Made by a program: the position numbers and the translations under genes
Assembly (NCBI RefSeq): GCF_002078015.1
Contig: NZ_LWBP01000112.1
Span: 62,001 to 126,000 of the forward strand
Length of the DNA: 64,000 bases
Source: Niastella populi
GTDB lineage: Bacteria; Bacteroidota; Bacteroidia; Chitinophagales; Chitinophagaceae
Direction: 5' to 3'
The notes under the pieces: generated by a model
Database searches by the model: none
Seen by the model: only the letters and a program-made list of their open reading frames with translations
Told to the model about the DNA's origin: nothing
In this document: in pieces, positions 25,411 through 34,680 of the stretch
Layout of the letters: each line of letters begins with the position of its first letter
How positions within the stretch are numbered: position 1 is the stretch's first letter

Positions 25411-26976
25411 ATGAAACGATTTAATATATATGCTTTTGCAGGAGCGGTGCTGGTGCTGGCGGCCTGTAAAAAAACATTTACCGAAAGACCTTCTCTCGAT
25501 GCTACCACGCTTTCGAATTACTATAACACGGCCGAAGAAGTACGGAGTCTTACCAGCACTTTGTACGGCCTGCCCTGGTCGGGTTATGAGAACCGTGCAA
25601 TGGATGCCATTGGCGATGTAATGGCCGGTAATGAATATTCAAGCGGCAACGATGATGTGCCCTATCTTGCTTTTTCGTTTGCTTCCACTTCTGTGCGTAT
25701 TGCCGACGCCTGGAAAGTGTTTTATAAGATCGGCGGCTGGACGAGCGAATACATGAAGGCGCTGGAGCAGAAAAAGGGAATGGGCGGTAATCCTGCATTT
25801 ATCGATCCCGCTATTGCGGAGTGCCATTTCTTCAGGGGTACCGTGTATTTCTATATTGGCCGCATCTGGGGCGATGCGCCAATTGTAACCGATCCCGGTA
25901 AAACGGCTTTGTCGGGCAATTTCAATATTCCCAAATATTACCAGAAAGATGTATTGCGCTTTGCGCTGGAAGAATTGAAACTGGCGGAAGCCGGTTTGCC
26001 TGAAACCGATCCGCAACCCGGCCGGCTTACAAAGTATTCGGCTAAGGGCATGATGGCGAAATTATATCTATATCTGAAAGATTATGAAAATGCAAAAAAA
26101 CTGGCGGAAGAAGTGATCAGTTCGAACAAATATGATCTGGTTACAAATTATGCCGGCATGTTCAGCTCAAGCACTTTCAACAATAACAAAGAATCCCTTT
26201 TCTCTATTCAACACCAGTTGACCAGCAATCCCTGGGGTTCTGCCAACCAGAAGAATCCCGACAGGGGGCCTTCCAACCTGCAAACCGAGGAAGCCAGTAT
26301 GTGGCAGTTGTATATTCCTTCCATAGATATGCTGAACGCCTATGAGTTCGGCGATCTTCGCCGTAAAGGTTCGGTTATGGAACAAGGCTGGGCAAAACCT
26401 GAATGGAAACCGAAGAATGCCAATGCAGCCTACAATACATTTATGGCTAACGGTTATATATACGATACAATCCAAAAAGATGGCGATGGCGGCATCAAGA
26501 ATCCAACCCGTTCCAATATCGCCAAGTATGTGGTTGGCCCCGGTAAGGCGTTTGGCGGCGAGCTGGTGCTCGGGATGAATACAGGTATCAATACAATGAT
26601 GTTACGGTTTGCAGATGTTTTATTGATCTATGCCGAAGCTGTTATGGGAACCGGCGCATCGACCACCGATGCCGCTGCATTGGAGGCGTTTAACAGGGTG
26701 CGTACCCGCGCAGGATTGAGCAATAAAACCATGATCACAAAAGATGATATACTTAAAGAACGCCGTGTTGAATTTGCGTTCGAGGGAGATTACTGGTTCG
26801 ATCTGCAGCGACAGGGTTTTGCGAAAGCGAAGCAACTGATAGAGGCGCAGAACAGAGGCACTGCCGAAGTACCCTCGTATGTGACATTCACGGAAAAGTA
26901 TATGTACCTGCCAATACCTGCCGGCGAAATATTGCAGGATCCCGAGCTGGCTAAAGAACCGGTTAGCTATTATTAA
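25411..26976 (+). CDS. SusD/RagB nutrient-binding lipoprotein (mannan locus)
   Basis: 521 residues from the ATG at 25411, chosen because it places the lipobox LAAC (Cys19) at a normal distance; frames starting at 25387 or 25390 add only seven or eight polar residues. SusD features are ECHFFRGTVYFYIGRIWGDAPIVTDPG, MMAKLYLYLKDYENAKKLAEEVI and the C-terminal MLRFADVLLIYAEAVMGTG with RRVEFAFEGDYWFDLQRQGF. It partners the SusC 35 bp upstream and is expected to bind mannan or its oligosaccharides at the surface. Confidence 0.95.
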   Translation: MKRFNIYAFAGAVLVLAACKKTFTERPSLDATTLSNYYNTAEEVRSLTSTLYGLPWSGYENRAMDAIGDVMAGNEYSSGNDDVPYLAFSFASTSVRIADAWKVFYKIGGWTSEYMKALEQKKGMGGNPAFIDPAIAECHFFRGTVYFYIGRIWGDAPIVTDPGKTALSGNFNIPKYYQKDVLRFALEELKLAEAGLPETDPQPGRLTKYSAKGMMAKLYLYLKDYENAKKLAEEVISSNKYDLVTNYAGMFSSSTFNNNKESLFSIQHQLTSNPWGSANQKNPDRGPSNLQTEEASMWQLYIPSIDMLNAYEFGDLRRKGSVMEQGWAKPEWKPKNANAAYNTFMANGYIYDTIQKDGDGGIKNPTRSNIAKYVVGPGKAFGGELVLGMNTGINTMMLRFADVLLIYAEAVMGTGASTTDAAALEAFNRVRTRAGLSNKTMITKDDILKERRVEFAFEGDYWFDLQRQGFAKAKQLIEAQNRGTAEVPSYVTFTEKYMYLPIPAGEILQDPELAKEPVSYY

Positions 26977-27000
26977 TGAATTCTAAACACGATTGTTGAT

Positions 27001-28077
27001 ATGAAAAAGTTATTCCGCTATAGATCTTTTCTGATCGTTCTTATTGTTTTATCAGGAGTGATGCTGCATGCGTGTAAAAAGGACAAAGATGGCAATCCCG
27101 GTGCGCCTTCCGGCAGCCTGGAGGCCGAACACCTTACACCGTCAACGGCTTCAGGTGGTACGTTACTTACGCTTACAGGCAGGGGCCTGGGCGATATACG
27201 CAGCATCGTTTTTGATAAAGACAGCGTGCCCGCGCCGTTCTATACAACGCTGAATACGGAAAGCGCAATTGTATTCAGGGTTCCTGATACAGTTTCGGGG
27301 GGGGCGCAAAATGTCATATTCACCAACGGTGCAGGTAAAACGTTGCAGGTGCCGTTTACAGGACTGGCCTTTCCCAGCGTAACAACCGTTTCGAACTATA
27401 ATTTTGTTGCCGGCACAGCGCTTACGCTCACCGGTAACAACCTGGAAACAGTTAGTAAGGTGGTGGTGAACGGCACTGCAGATGAGGCTACCGTTGTATC
27501 TAAGTCAAAAAAACAACTGGTGATAAAAATGCCGTCGACAACAGTTGCCCGCGCGGCATTGAACATCACTAACGTAACCGGAGAGATCACTACTACACAG
27601 GAGTTTGTAAATATCGACCAGGCGTTACAGATCTTTACAGATGATTATGGCAGCGGCTTTGAGAACGGTTCATGGGGCGATGCAGCCTTCATTACAACCG
27701 AAGAGTTTAAAACAGGCGCCAGATCAGTTGCCAAGAAATATCAGAAAGGCAACTGGCACCTTCTCGGTTTGTCGAATTGGGGCACAGGGGTTGCTCAGGA
27801 TCCCGCGTACAAATACCTCACTGTTTGGATAAAAGGTGCTTCAAGAGATTACTCGCTGTATATAATGTCTGATAAGATAACAGGCGGTTACGGCAATTAT
27901 CTCGATGCAAACAAAATAAACGTTCCTGCCAATGTGTGGACTTATTTCAAAGTGCCATTATCGACGCTGAACCTGTGGGCTACCGGTTCTCCGTTCAATC
28001 AACTGGGTTTCCGCATTCAGGGACCTGATGCGCAGGATGAAACATTCTATTTTGACGACCTGCTTTTGGTGAAATAA
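27001..28077 (+). CDS. IPT/TIG surface glycan-binding lipoprotein
   Basis: 358 residues. The lipoprotein signal ends at Cys25. Two IPT/TIG immunoglobulin-like domains follow (LTPSTASGGTLLTLTGRGLGDIRSIVF and NYNFVAGTALTLTGNNLETVSKVVV), then a C-terminal beta-sandwich of carbohydrate-binding type (WGDAAFITTEEFKTGARSV ... FNQLGFRIQGP) with several exposed Trp and Tyr. In Bacteroidota such proteins stand next to SusC/SusD and hold polysaccharide on the cell surface. It is 24 bp after SusD and 4 bp before GH26, clearly in the same operon. The glycan is inferred to be beta-mannan from the neighbouring enzymes. Confidence 0.82.
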   Translation: MKKLFRYRSFLIVLIVLSGVMLHACKKDKDGNPGAPSGSLEAEHLTPSTASGGTLLTLTGRGLGDIRSIVFDKDSVPAPFYTTLNTESAIVFRVPDTVSGGAQNVIFTNGAGKTLQVPFTGLAFPSVTTVSNYNFVAGTALTLTGNNLETVSKVVVNGTADEATVVSKSKKQLVIKMPSTTVARAALNITNVTGEITTTQEFVNIDQALQIFTDDYGSGFENGSWGDAAFITTEEFKTGARSVAKKYQKGNWHLLGLSNWGTGVAQDPAYKYLTVWIKGASRDYSLYIMSDKITGGYGNYLDANKINVPANVWTYFKVPLSTLNLWATGSPFNQLGFRIQGPDAQDETFYFDDLLLVK

Positions 28078-28081
28078 GCAT

Positions 28082-29239
28082 ATGAAAATGATTGCTTACC
28101 AAATAAAGCACCTTTTGCTGCTGGCCGCATTATTTGGGGCGAACAACTCCTTTTTGCGGCCGGTAACAGGAGAACTGCCTGCCGATAAAAACGCTACCAC
28201 GCAAACTGTTTTATTGTATAATAACCTGAAAAAGCTGGCTGGCAAAGGATATATGTTCGGTCACCAGGACGACCTGGCGTACGGCGTGAACTGGCGGTAT
28301 GAAAACGGGCGCAGCGATGTAAAGGAGGTGGCCGGCGATTACCCGGCCGTATATGGCTGGGAGTTAGGCGGGCTGGAAGCGGGGGCAGAAAGAAATATCG
28401 ATGGTGTTCCGTTCAAAAAAATGCGTCAGTTCATTAAAGAAGGATATGAACGGGGCGGGGTAATCACTATCAGCTGGCATGCCCGCAGTCCGTACGGCGC
28501 CGAAAAAGGGGCCTGGGATACCACGCATGGCACCGTGGCTTCAATACTACCGGGCGCTGCCAATCACCAGTTGTACAGAACCTGGCTCGATGAGCTGGCA
28601 AAATTCTTCCTGTCGCTGAAGGGAAGTAAAGGCGAAGCCATACCGGTATTGTTCCGGCCCTATCATGAGTTAACGGGTAACTGGTTCTGGTGGTGCCGCA
28701 ATGCCTGTTCGGCAGAACAGTTTAAAGTGCTGTGGCGGTTCACCCTGTACTACCTGAGCGAAGAAAAGAAAGTGCATAACCTGTTGTATGTATACAATAC
28801 CGCCGGCGATTTCAAAACAAAAGAGGAGTTTATGGAACGATACCCCGGCGATGATGCGGTAGATATGATCAGTTTCGACAGCTACCAGTACGATGATCCC
28901 GCCAAAAGCGACTGGTTTGTAAAGAACACCAATGTTCAGTTGGGATTAATGGGCGAGATCGCCGCAGAGAAGAACAAACTGACGGCTATTGGTGAAACCG
29001 GGTATGAACAAATTCCATTTGCCACCTGGTGGACGGAAACATTATCAAAAGCGATAGGGGAGCATAAGATCTCGTATGTGCTGGTATGGCGTAATCATGG
29101 TTACAATCAATGGATGAAGAAAATGCATTACTACGCGCCCTATAAAGATCATGGATCGGCGGCTGATTTTGTAAAGTTTTACCAGCAGGAAAATACTTTA
29201 TTTGAAAAGGATGTTGCCAGGGAGAAGTTATATGAATAG
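28082..29239 (+). CDS. GH26 endo-beta-1,4-mannanase
   Basis: 385 residues with a signal peptide, no extra binding module. Family GH26 hydrolyses beta-1,4-mannan internally. The TIM barrel shows MFGHQDDLAYG at the start, VITISWHARSP, the acid/base Glu196 in FRPYHELTGNWFWW and the nucleophile Glu305 in TAIGETGYEQ, followed by LVWRNHG. It is set between the glycan-binding protein and a symporter, with GH130 and an epimerase downstream, the same gene types as the Bacteroides fragilis mannan pathway (mannanase, transporter, mannosylglucose phosphorylase, epimerase). It probably releases mannobiose and longer oligosaccharides. The cellular site, surface or periplasm, is not fixed by sequence, since the signal lacks a lipobox. 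Confidence 0.93.
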   Translation: MKMIAYQIKHLLLLAALFGANNSFLRPVTGELPADKNATTQTVLLYNNLKKLAGKGYMFGHQDDLAYGVNWRYENGRSDVKEVAGDYPAVYGWELGGLEAGAERNIDGVPFKKMRQFIKEGYERGGVITISWHARSPYGAEKGAWDTTHGTVASILPGAANHQLYRTWLDELAKFFLSLKGSKGEAIPVLFRPYHELTGNWFWWCRNACSAEQFKVLWRFTLYYLSEEKKVHNLLYVYNTAGDFKTKEEFMERYPGDDAVDMISFDSYQYDDPAKSDWFVKNTNVQLGLMGEIAAEKNKLTAIGETGYEQIPFATWWTETLSKAIGEHKISYVLVWRNHGYNQWMKKMHYYAPYKDHGSAADFVKFYQQENTLFEKDVAREKLYE

Positions 29240-29431
29240 TTGATAAGTTGACGAGTTGATAAGTTGACGAGTTGACGAGTTAACGAGTTGACAAGGCAAT
29301 TGAAAAGCTGATAAAGGTGATAGAGGGAAATACAGTTCTAAGTTTTTAGTTTTACGTTCTTGGTTTTTAATGCGAAACCCGCTTTTAATGGTAACCTGTC
29401 TATAGTTCGGGTTTCAGGTTTCGGGTTCCGG
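29238..29431. repeat. Short-period arrays filling the gap after GH26
   Basis: A regular 8-nt array of GTTGATAAGTTGACGA words runs from 29238 to 29294 (seven units). Further arrays of AGTTTTTAGTTTTACG (29335-29369) and GGGTTTCAGGTTTCGGG type (29405-29431) follow. No clear complementary arm. The rest of this 323-bp gap shows nothing else. Confidence 0.6.
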
Positions 29432-29562
29432 CTTTGCCGCCCAAATCTTTAGTGTAGGCGGGGTGCCAGCGAAAGTGTGTAGCGCAGCTGTATTTTATAT
29501 TTGCTTTTAGCTTTAGGCTTTCAGTTGTATTTTACAATTGCCGATTCACGAATTAAGAAAGA

Positions 29563-31395
29563 ATGAGAATTACATTATTAGACGCAACGATTGTTTTTCT
29601 GTACCTGGCCACTATGGTAATGATAGGGTGGGTGTTACGAAAACGTGCCCGAAAGAATAAAGAAAGTTACCTGTTGGGTGGCAAGTCGCTTCCCTGGTAT
29701 ATGCTGGGCCTGAGCGATGCCAGCGATATGTTCGATATCAGCGGCACCATGTGGATGGTAGCCTTATGTTTTGTATATGGAATGAAGAGTATCTGGATCC
29801 CCTGGTTATGGCCTGTGTTCAACCAGGTATTTATGATGATGTTCATTTCAAAATGGGTACGGCGCTCCAATGCCAGCACCGGCGCCGAATGGCTGGTGAC
29901 GCGTTTTGGTACAACCGGCAAAAGCGTTAAAAGCTCACATAATGTAGTGGTGGCCTTTGCACTGCTAAGCTGTTTTGGTTTTCTGGCCTATGGTTTTGTT
30001 GGCCTTGGCAAGTTCATCGAGATCTTTGTTCCCTGGCAGGTAGTGCAGAACTATGTTCCGTTTGCGATCGCTCCGGAATATGTGCCGCATTTTTATGGTA
30101 TCGTATTCACGTTGTTTGCGATGTTCTATTCCATATTGGGCGGTATGCACAGCATTGTACTGGGCGATGTGATCAAGTACGCCATCATGACGGTTGCCTG
30201 TGTTTCCATTGCGGTAATTGCCATGTTGCGGTTACATGCACCTGGCACTGCACTGGTGGTGCCTGAAAACTGGACCAATCCTTTTTTCAACTGGCAACTG
30301 GATCTCGACTGGAGCAACCTGGTGCCTGATGCCAATAAGAAGATAGCCGGGGATGGCTTTGGATTGTTCGGTTTCTTTTTCATGATGATGTTGTTCAAAG
30401 GCATTTTCGCCAGCCTTGCGGGGCCGGCGCCCAATTACGATATGCAAAAAGTTTTATCAACCCGTTCGCCAAAGGAGGCGAGTAAAATGTCGGGGTTCGT
30501 ATCTATCATCCTGTTGCCGGTACGGTATTCGATGATCATTGGGTTAACCGTACTGGCGTTGTTGTATTATAACCAGCTCGATCTGCGCTCGGCCAACGGA
30601 ACCGATTTCGAAAAGATCTTACCGGCCGCCATCAATAATTTTTTACCGGTTGGTATTCTTGGCCTGGTGCTCACCGGTTTACTGGGTGCGTTTATGGGCA
30701 CGTTTTCCGGTACGCTCAATGCGGCGCAGGCATACATAGTCAATGATATTTACCTCAAGTATGTAAACCCGCAGGCAGGCACCAAAAAAGTGATCACGGC
30801 CAATTATATAGTTGGAATTATAGTTGTGGCCATTGGAGTAACGCTCGGCTTTTTTGCCAAAGACGTTAACAGCGTTTTACAATGGATCGTGAGCGCATTA
30901 TACGGCGGTTACATTGCCGCCAATATGTTGAAATGGTATTGGTGGCGGTTTAATGCCAATGGATTTTTCTGGGGCATGGCCAGTGGTATCATTGCCGCAA
31001 TGGCATTCCCATATATTTTTAAAAATACGCTGCCATTATATAGCTGGCCCCTGCTATTCGTGATCTCGCTGGCCGGTTGTTTTATAGGCACCTGGCTGGC
31101 CCCGCCCGCAGATGAAACCGTATTGAAACAATTCTACAGAACAGTAAACCCCTGGGGTTTCTGGAAACCCATACAGGTAAAGGTAATGGCCGAAGACCCG
31201 GCATTCGTACCCAATAAAGCATTCAAAAGAGATATGTTCAATGTAGTGCTGGGCATCATTGGCCAGTGTTGCCTTACCATTCTGCCCATGTATATCGTGT
31301 TATGGTTGAAGTTGCCATTACTGATCACTGCAGGTATGCTGGTGATCATTGTACTGGTGTTAAAAAAGACCTGGTGGGATAAACTTGAAAACTAA
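29563..31395 (+). CDS. Sodium:solute symporter family sugar transporter
   Basis: 610 residues with about 13-14 hydrophobic helices. The sodium/solute symporter signature is present: early VLRKRARKNKESYLLGGKSLPWYMLGLSDASDMFDISGTMW, later GFVGLGKFIEIF and YSILGGMHSIVLGDVIKYAIM. In Bacteroidetes mannan loci a transporter of this or the GPH/MFS type brings mannobiose across the inner membrane. Its place directly before the cytoplasmic GH130 and epimerase genes supports that job here. The exact sugar is inferred. The unusually long C-terminal part (about 80 residues with two more helices) lies after the ten-helix core. Confidence 0.87.
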   Translation: MRITLLDATIVFLYLATMVMIGWVLRKRARKNKESYLLGGKSLPWYMLGLSDASDMFDISGTMWMVALCFVYGMKSIWIPWLWPVFNQVFMMMFISKWVRRSNASTGAEWLVTRFGTTGKSVKSSHNVVVAFALLSCFGFLAYGFVGLGKFIEIFVPWQVVQNYVPFAIAPEYVPHFYGIVFTLFAMFYSILGGMHSIVLGDVIKYAIMTVACVSIAVIAMLRLHAPGTALVVPENWTNPFFNWQLDLDWSNLVPDANKKIAGDGFGLFGFFFMMMLFKGIFASLAGPAPNYDMQKVLSTRSPKEASKMSGFVSIILLPVRYSMIIGLTVLALLYYNQLDLRSANGTDFEKILPAAINNFLPVGILGLVLTGLLGAFMGTFSGTLNAAQAYIVNDIYLKYVNPQAGTKKVITANYIVGIIVVAIGVTLGFFAKDVNSVLQWIVSALYGGYIAANMLKWYWWRFNANGFFWGMASGIIAAMAFPYIFKNTLPLYSWPLLFVISLAGCFIGTWLAPPADETVLKQFYRTVNPWGFWKPIQVKVMAEDPAFVPNKAFKRDMFNVVLGIIGQCCLTILPMYIVLWLKLPLLITAGMLVIIVLVLKKTWWDKLEN

Positions 31396-31417
31396 AAGAC
31401 TTTAAAACTGAAATGCA

Positions 31418-32605
31418 ATGGATAAGAATTTTTTGACGCGGCTGGAAATGCTGGAAAAAGCACATGAACAATTGATCACCCGTACCAATGAAAGATCTGA
31501 AGAAGACAATGGTATTTACAGCCGGTATAAAAACCCGGTGTTGACGAACCGGCATACGCCCCTTATCTGGCGGTATGATCTCAATGCAGCATCCAATCCA
31601 TTCCTGATGGAAAGGATCGGAATAAATTCCGTGCTCAATGCCGGGGCAATAAAACTGAACGGGAAATATTATTTGATAGCAAGGGTAGAAGGCTCAGACC
31701 GTAAGTCGTTTTTTGCGGTTGCCGAAAGTGATAATGGTACCGAAGGGTTTCGCTTTTGGGATTACCCCGTACTGATGCCGCAAAACGAAGTGGAGGACAC
31801 CAATATTTACGATATGCGGGTAGTGCAGCATGAAGACGGCTGGATATACGGTTTGTTCTGTACGGAACGCCGCAATCCTGCTGCGCTGCCTTCCGACCAG
31901 TCTTCGGCTGTAGCCCAATGTGGTATTGCCCGAACAAAGGACCTTCGGCAATGGGAACGCCTGGCCGATCTGAAAACGCCTTCGCCCCAGCAAAGAAACG
32001 TAGTGCTGCACCCTGAGTTTGTTGATGGGCAGTATGCATTTTATACGCGGCCGCAGGATGGCTTTATAGAAGCTGGTACCGGCGGAGGTATCGGGTTTGG
32101 CTTAAGCCGGTCCATCGAAAATGCCGTGATCCATAAAGAAATGGTAATAGATAAAAGAGTATACCATACCGTTGCTGAATTAAAGAACGGCCTCGGGCCG
32201 CAACCGATCAGAACAGACTATGGCTGGCTGCATCTTGCGCATGGGGTTCGGAATACGGCTGCGGGAATGCGATATGTGTTGTATATGTTCATGACCGATC
32301 TGAACGACCTGTCGAGGGTCATATATAAACCGGCGGGTTATTTTATTGCGCCCGAAGGCGAAGAACGGGTGGGGGATGTATCGAACGTAGTGTTTGGTAA
32401 TGGCTGGGTGGTTGATGACAATGGCCGGGTGCTGATCTATTATGCATCATCTGATACGCGCATGCATGTGGCTGAATCAACCATCGACCGGTTGGTTGAT
32501 TATGTGATGAACACGCCGGCAGACGGCTTTACCTCCGCGGCTTCAGTTCGAACTTTATATAAAATGATCGAAAACAATAAGATCGTGCAGCAGCAGGATG
32601 TTTAA
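31418..32605 (+). CDS. GH130 4-O-beta-mannosyl-D-glucose phosphorylase
   Basis: 395 residues, no signal peptide, so cytoplasmic. The GH130 five-bladed propeller is recognisable: [37 protein letters not shown], Asp132 in [16 protein letters not shown] at the place of the catalytic acid, then [27 protein letters not shown] and [25 protein letters not shown]. The pattern and length fit subfamily 1, which phosphorolyses mannosylglucose to mannose-1-phosphate plus glucose. The adjacent epimerase would supply that substrate from mannobiose. A related mannooligosaccharide phosphorylase (subfamily 2) is the main alternative. Confidence 0.88.
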   Translation: MDKNFLTRLEMLEKAHEQLITRTNERSEEDNGIYSRYKNPVLTNRHTPLIWRYDLNAASNPFLMERIGINSVLNAGAIKLNGKYYLIARVEGSDRKSFFAVAESDNGTEGFRFWDYPVLMPQNEVEDTNIYDMRVVQHEDGWIYGLFCTERRNPAALPSDQSSAVAQCGIARTKDLRQWERLADLKTPSPQQRNVVLHPEFVDGQYAFYTRPQDGFIEAGTGGGIGFGLSRSIENAVIHKEMVIDKRVYHTVAELKNGLGPQPIRTDYGWLHLAHGVRNTAAGMRYVLYMFMTDLNDLSRVIYKPAGYFIAPEGEERVGDVSNVVFGNGWVVDDNGRVLIYYASSDTRMHVAESTIDRLVDYVMNTPADGFTSAASVRTLYKMIENNKIVQQQDV

Positions 32606-32640
32606 TCTCCGGCTGATCAAAAAAATGGTAATGTGGTATT

Positions 32641-33825
32641 ATGAACCTTTCCGTTTTCAAATCTGAAATGCAGCAGGAGCTGCGTTCGATCCTCGATTTC
32701 TGGATACAGCACAGCATCGATGAGCAACAGGGCGGCTTCTACGGCCGCCTCGATAATGATCAGGTTATCGATGCCGGTGCGCCAAAGGGCTGTGTGCTGA
32801 ATGCCCGCATTTTATGGACCTTCTCCGCCGCTTCCGGTTTAACCAATGACTGGCGTTATGCAAAAATAGCCAACCGTGCATTTGCATACATCCGCGATCA
32901 TTTTGTTGATAAGGAATATGGCGGTGTGTACTGGAGTGTGACCAGCAGGGGCGAACCGCTTGATCCCAAAAAACAGATCTACGCCCTGGCATTTGTAGTG
33001 TATGCCTGCAGTGAATATTACATCGCCATGCACAGCGAGCCGGCAAAACAACTGGCGATGGATTGCTACAGGATAATCCGGGAAAAAAGTTTCGATCCCC
33101 TGCACGGCGGTTACCTCGAGGCATTTGCCCGCAACTGGCAACCTGTTGAAGACCTGCGGCTGAGCCATAAAGATGCCAATGAAAAGAAAACCATGAACAC
33201 GCACCTGCATGTGCTGGAAGCGTACACCTGCTTATACCGCATATGGCCGAGTGACGAACTGAAACAACATATTAAACAATTGCTCGCCATTTTTGAACAG
33301 CATATCATCGATGCCCATACCGGTCATTTGCATTTATTTTTTGATGAGCAGTGGAATGTAAGATCGGGAACGGTTTCGTATGGGCATGATATTGAAGCCA
33401 GCTGGTTGTTGCTGGAAGCGGCGGAAGTAATTAAAGATGAGGAGTTGATTGCAAAAATGAAAACGCTTTCAGTAAAAATGGCGGAAGCCGTTATCATAGG
33501 TGTCGACACCGATGGCGGATTATGGTATGAGTATGAAGCGGCCCATAACCGGTTGATCAGGGAAAAACACTGGTGGCCGCAGGCGGAAGCCCTGGTGGGT
33601 TTTTACAATGCCTGGCAGATCAGCGGGCGTCATGAATTTCTGCAGTATGCACTCAATAACTGGTCGTTTATAAAACAGCATATACGTGATAATAAGAATG
33701 GCGAATGGTTTTGGGGCGTGCTGGAAGACCATTCGGTAATGCCGGGGCAGGATAAAGCAGGTTTTTGGAAATGCCCGTATCATAACGGGCGTGCCTGTAT
33801 GGAAATTATCCGGAGAATAGTTTAG
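32641..33825 (+). CDS. AGE-family cellobiose/mannobiose 2-epimerase
   Basis: 394 residues, cytoplasmic, alpha6/alpha6-barrel of the N-acylglucosamine 2-epimerase family. Conserved stretches are FWIQHSIDEQQGGFYGRLDN, GCVLNARILWTFSAA, GGVYWSVTSRGEPLDPKKQIYALAFVVYACSEYY, MNTHLHVLEAYTCLYRIWP, SYGHDIEASWLLLEAAE and REKHWWPQAEALVGFYNA, which fit cellobiose 2-epimerase better than the amino-sugar enzymes. It turns beta-1,4-mannobiose into mannosylglucose for the GH130 enzyme 35 bp upstream. This is the last gene of the mannan operon; the next gene is on the other strand. Confidence 0.9.
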   Translation: MNLSVFKSEMQQELRSILDFWIQHSIDEQQGGFYGRLDNDQVIDAGAPKGCVLNARILWTFSAASGLTNDWRYAKIANRAFAYIRDHFVDKEYGGVYWSVTSRGEPLDPKKQIYALAFVVYACSEYYIAMHSEPAKQLAMDCYRIIREKSFDPLHGGYLEAFARNWQPVEDLRLSHKDANEKKTMNTHLHVLEAYTCLYRIWPSDELKQHIKQLLAIFEQHIIDAHTGHLHLFFDEQWNVRSGTVSYGHDIEASWLLLEAAEVIKDEELIAKMKTLSVKMAEAVIIGVDTDGGLWYEYEAAHNRLIREKHWWPQAEALVGFYNAWQISGRHEFLQYALNNWSFIKQHIRDNKNGEWFWGVLEDHSVMPGQDKAGFWKCPYHNGRACMEIIRRIV

Positions 33826-33866
33826 TTCAGGTGAGCCACGTATTAAAACGAGGCTCACCTGAATTG

Positions 33867-34541
33867 TTACACAGCCATTGACCGTACCAGGTCGGCCGGC
33901 GATAACTGCGTATAATCAGTTATATATTGAATGATGTTATTGTATACGGTAAATTCCTCTTTTTCGTGCAATGTGGTGGCGGTAAGTACTACAGACGGCA
34001 TGCCGGCATTCAGGGCTGCTTCCACGCCTTTGGGGGCATCTTCAAATACCAGGCAGTTGGCCTGATCTACACCCAGTATTTCAGCGCACTTCAGATATGT
34101 TTCAGGATGTGGTTTGCTGGTTGTTACATCGTCGGCGCTTACGATAGCTTTGAAATAATGCCTGATGTTGAGATTGTCGAGCACAAAATCAATATTGAAC
34201 ATAATGGCTGCAGAACCAATGGCCATAGGAATATGCATGGCATGTGCTTTCTCTAAGAACTCATGCAAACCGGGAATCAGTTTCAGGTGCGGTTTGTATT
34301 CCTGTTGATATCTTTTTTCTTTTTCAACCGAAAGCCGGTCCATTTCTTCCTGTGTGAATTTATTTGGCCCGAAGATGCGCACCAGTAACTCCGTGTTTTT
34401 ACCATACATCTGCACCTTTGTATCTTCCCAGCTTAAGCCGGCGCCAAGGTCGTCATTCAAAATATGATACCATGCTTTTAAATGAAATTCCATATCATCG
34501 ATCATGGTGCCGTTCAGATCGAACAAAAAAGCCTTATCCAT
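33867..34541 (-). CDS. HAD-superfamily hydrolase, beta-phosphoglucomutase-like
   Basis: 224 residues. Motif I is FDLNGT with Asp8 as nucleophile, but the second aspartate, normally the general acid/base two residues on, is Asn10. Motif II is IGSAA, motif III includes Lys in TSKPHPETYLKCAEILG, and motif IV is VFEDAPKGVEAALNAGM. The cap domain is of the helical IA type. Relatives are sugar-phosphate phosphatases or phosphomutases. The Asp-to-Asn change should slow phosphatase turnover, so the reaction is uncertain. It converges on the mannan operon but has its own promoter. Confidence 0.8.
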   Translation of the reverse strand: MDKAFLFDLNGTMIDDMEFHLKAWYHILNDDLGAGLSWEDTKVQMYGKNTELLVRIFGPNKFTQEEMDRLSVEKEKRYQQEYKPHLKLIPGLHEFLEKAHAMHIPMAIGSAAIMFNIDFVLDNLNIRHYFKAIVSADDVTTSKPHPETYLKCAEILGVDQANCLVFEDAPKGVEAALNAGMPSVVLTATTLHEKEEFTVYNNIIQYITDYTQLSPADLVRSMAV

Positions 34542-34579
34542 AAATTTCCCCCTGTACTATTTAAAATAAAAAAACACCG

Positions 34580-34587
34580 CAAAAGTA
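34580..34587 (-). promoter_or_regulatory. -7 element TACTTTTG of the HAD gene
   Basis: Full TAnnTTTG match on the minus strand, 38 bp upstream of the ATG. No -33 TTTG at the normal distance. Confidence 0.4.
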
Positions 34588-34680
34588 AGGCTTGCGCCTC
34601 GTTTTGCAGTGTAAAACAACAAAACACAATATATTATTAATGCCTCCGGTAATTAATTAGGGCAATGAACGCTTTGGTTA

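Noticed and set aside
29238-29294. Regular 8-nt array that could suggest a CRISPR
   Set aside because: Period is 8 nt with no unique spacers, and no cas gene is in the window.
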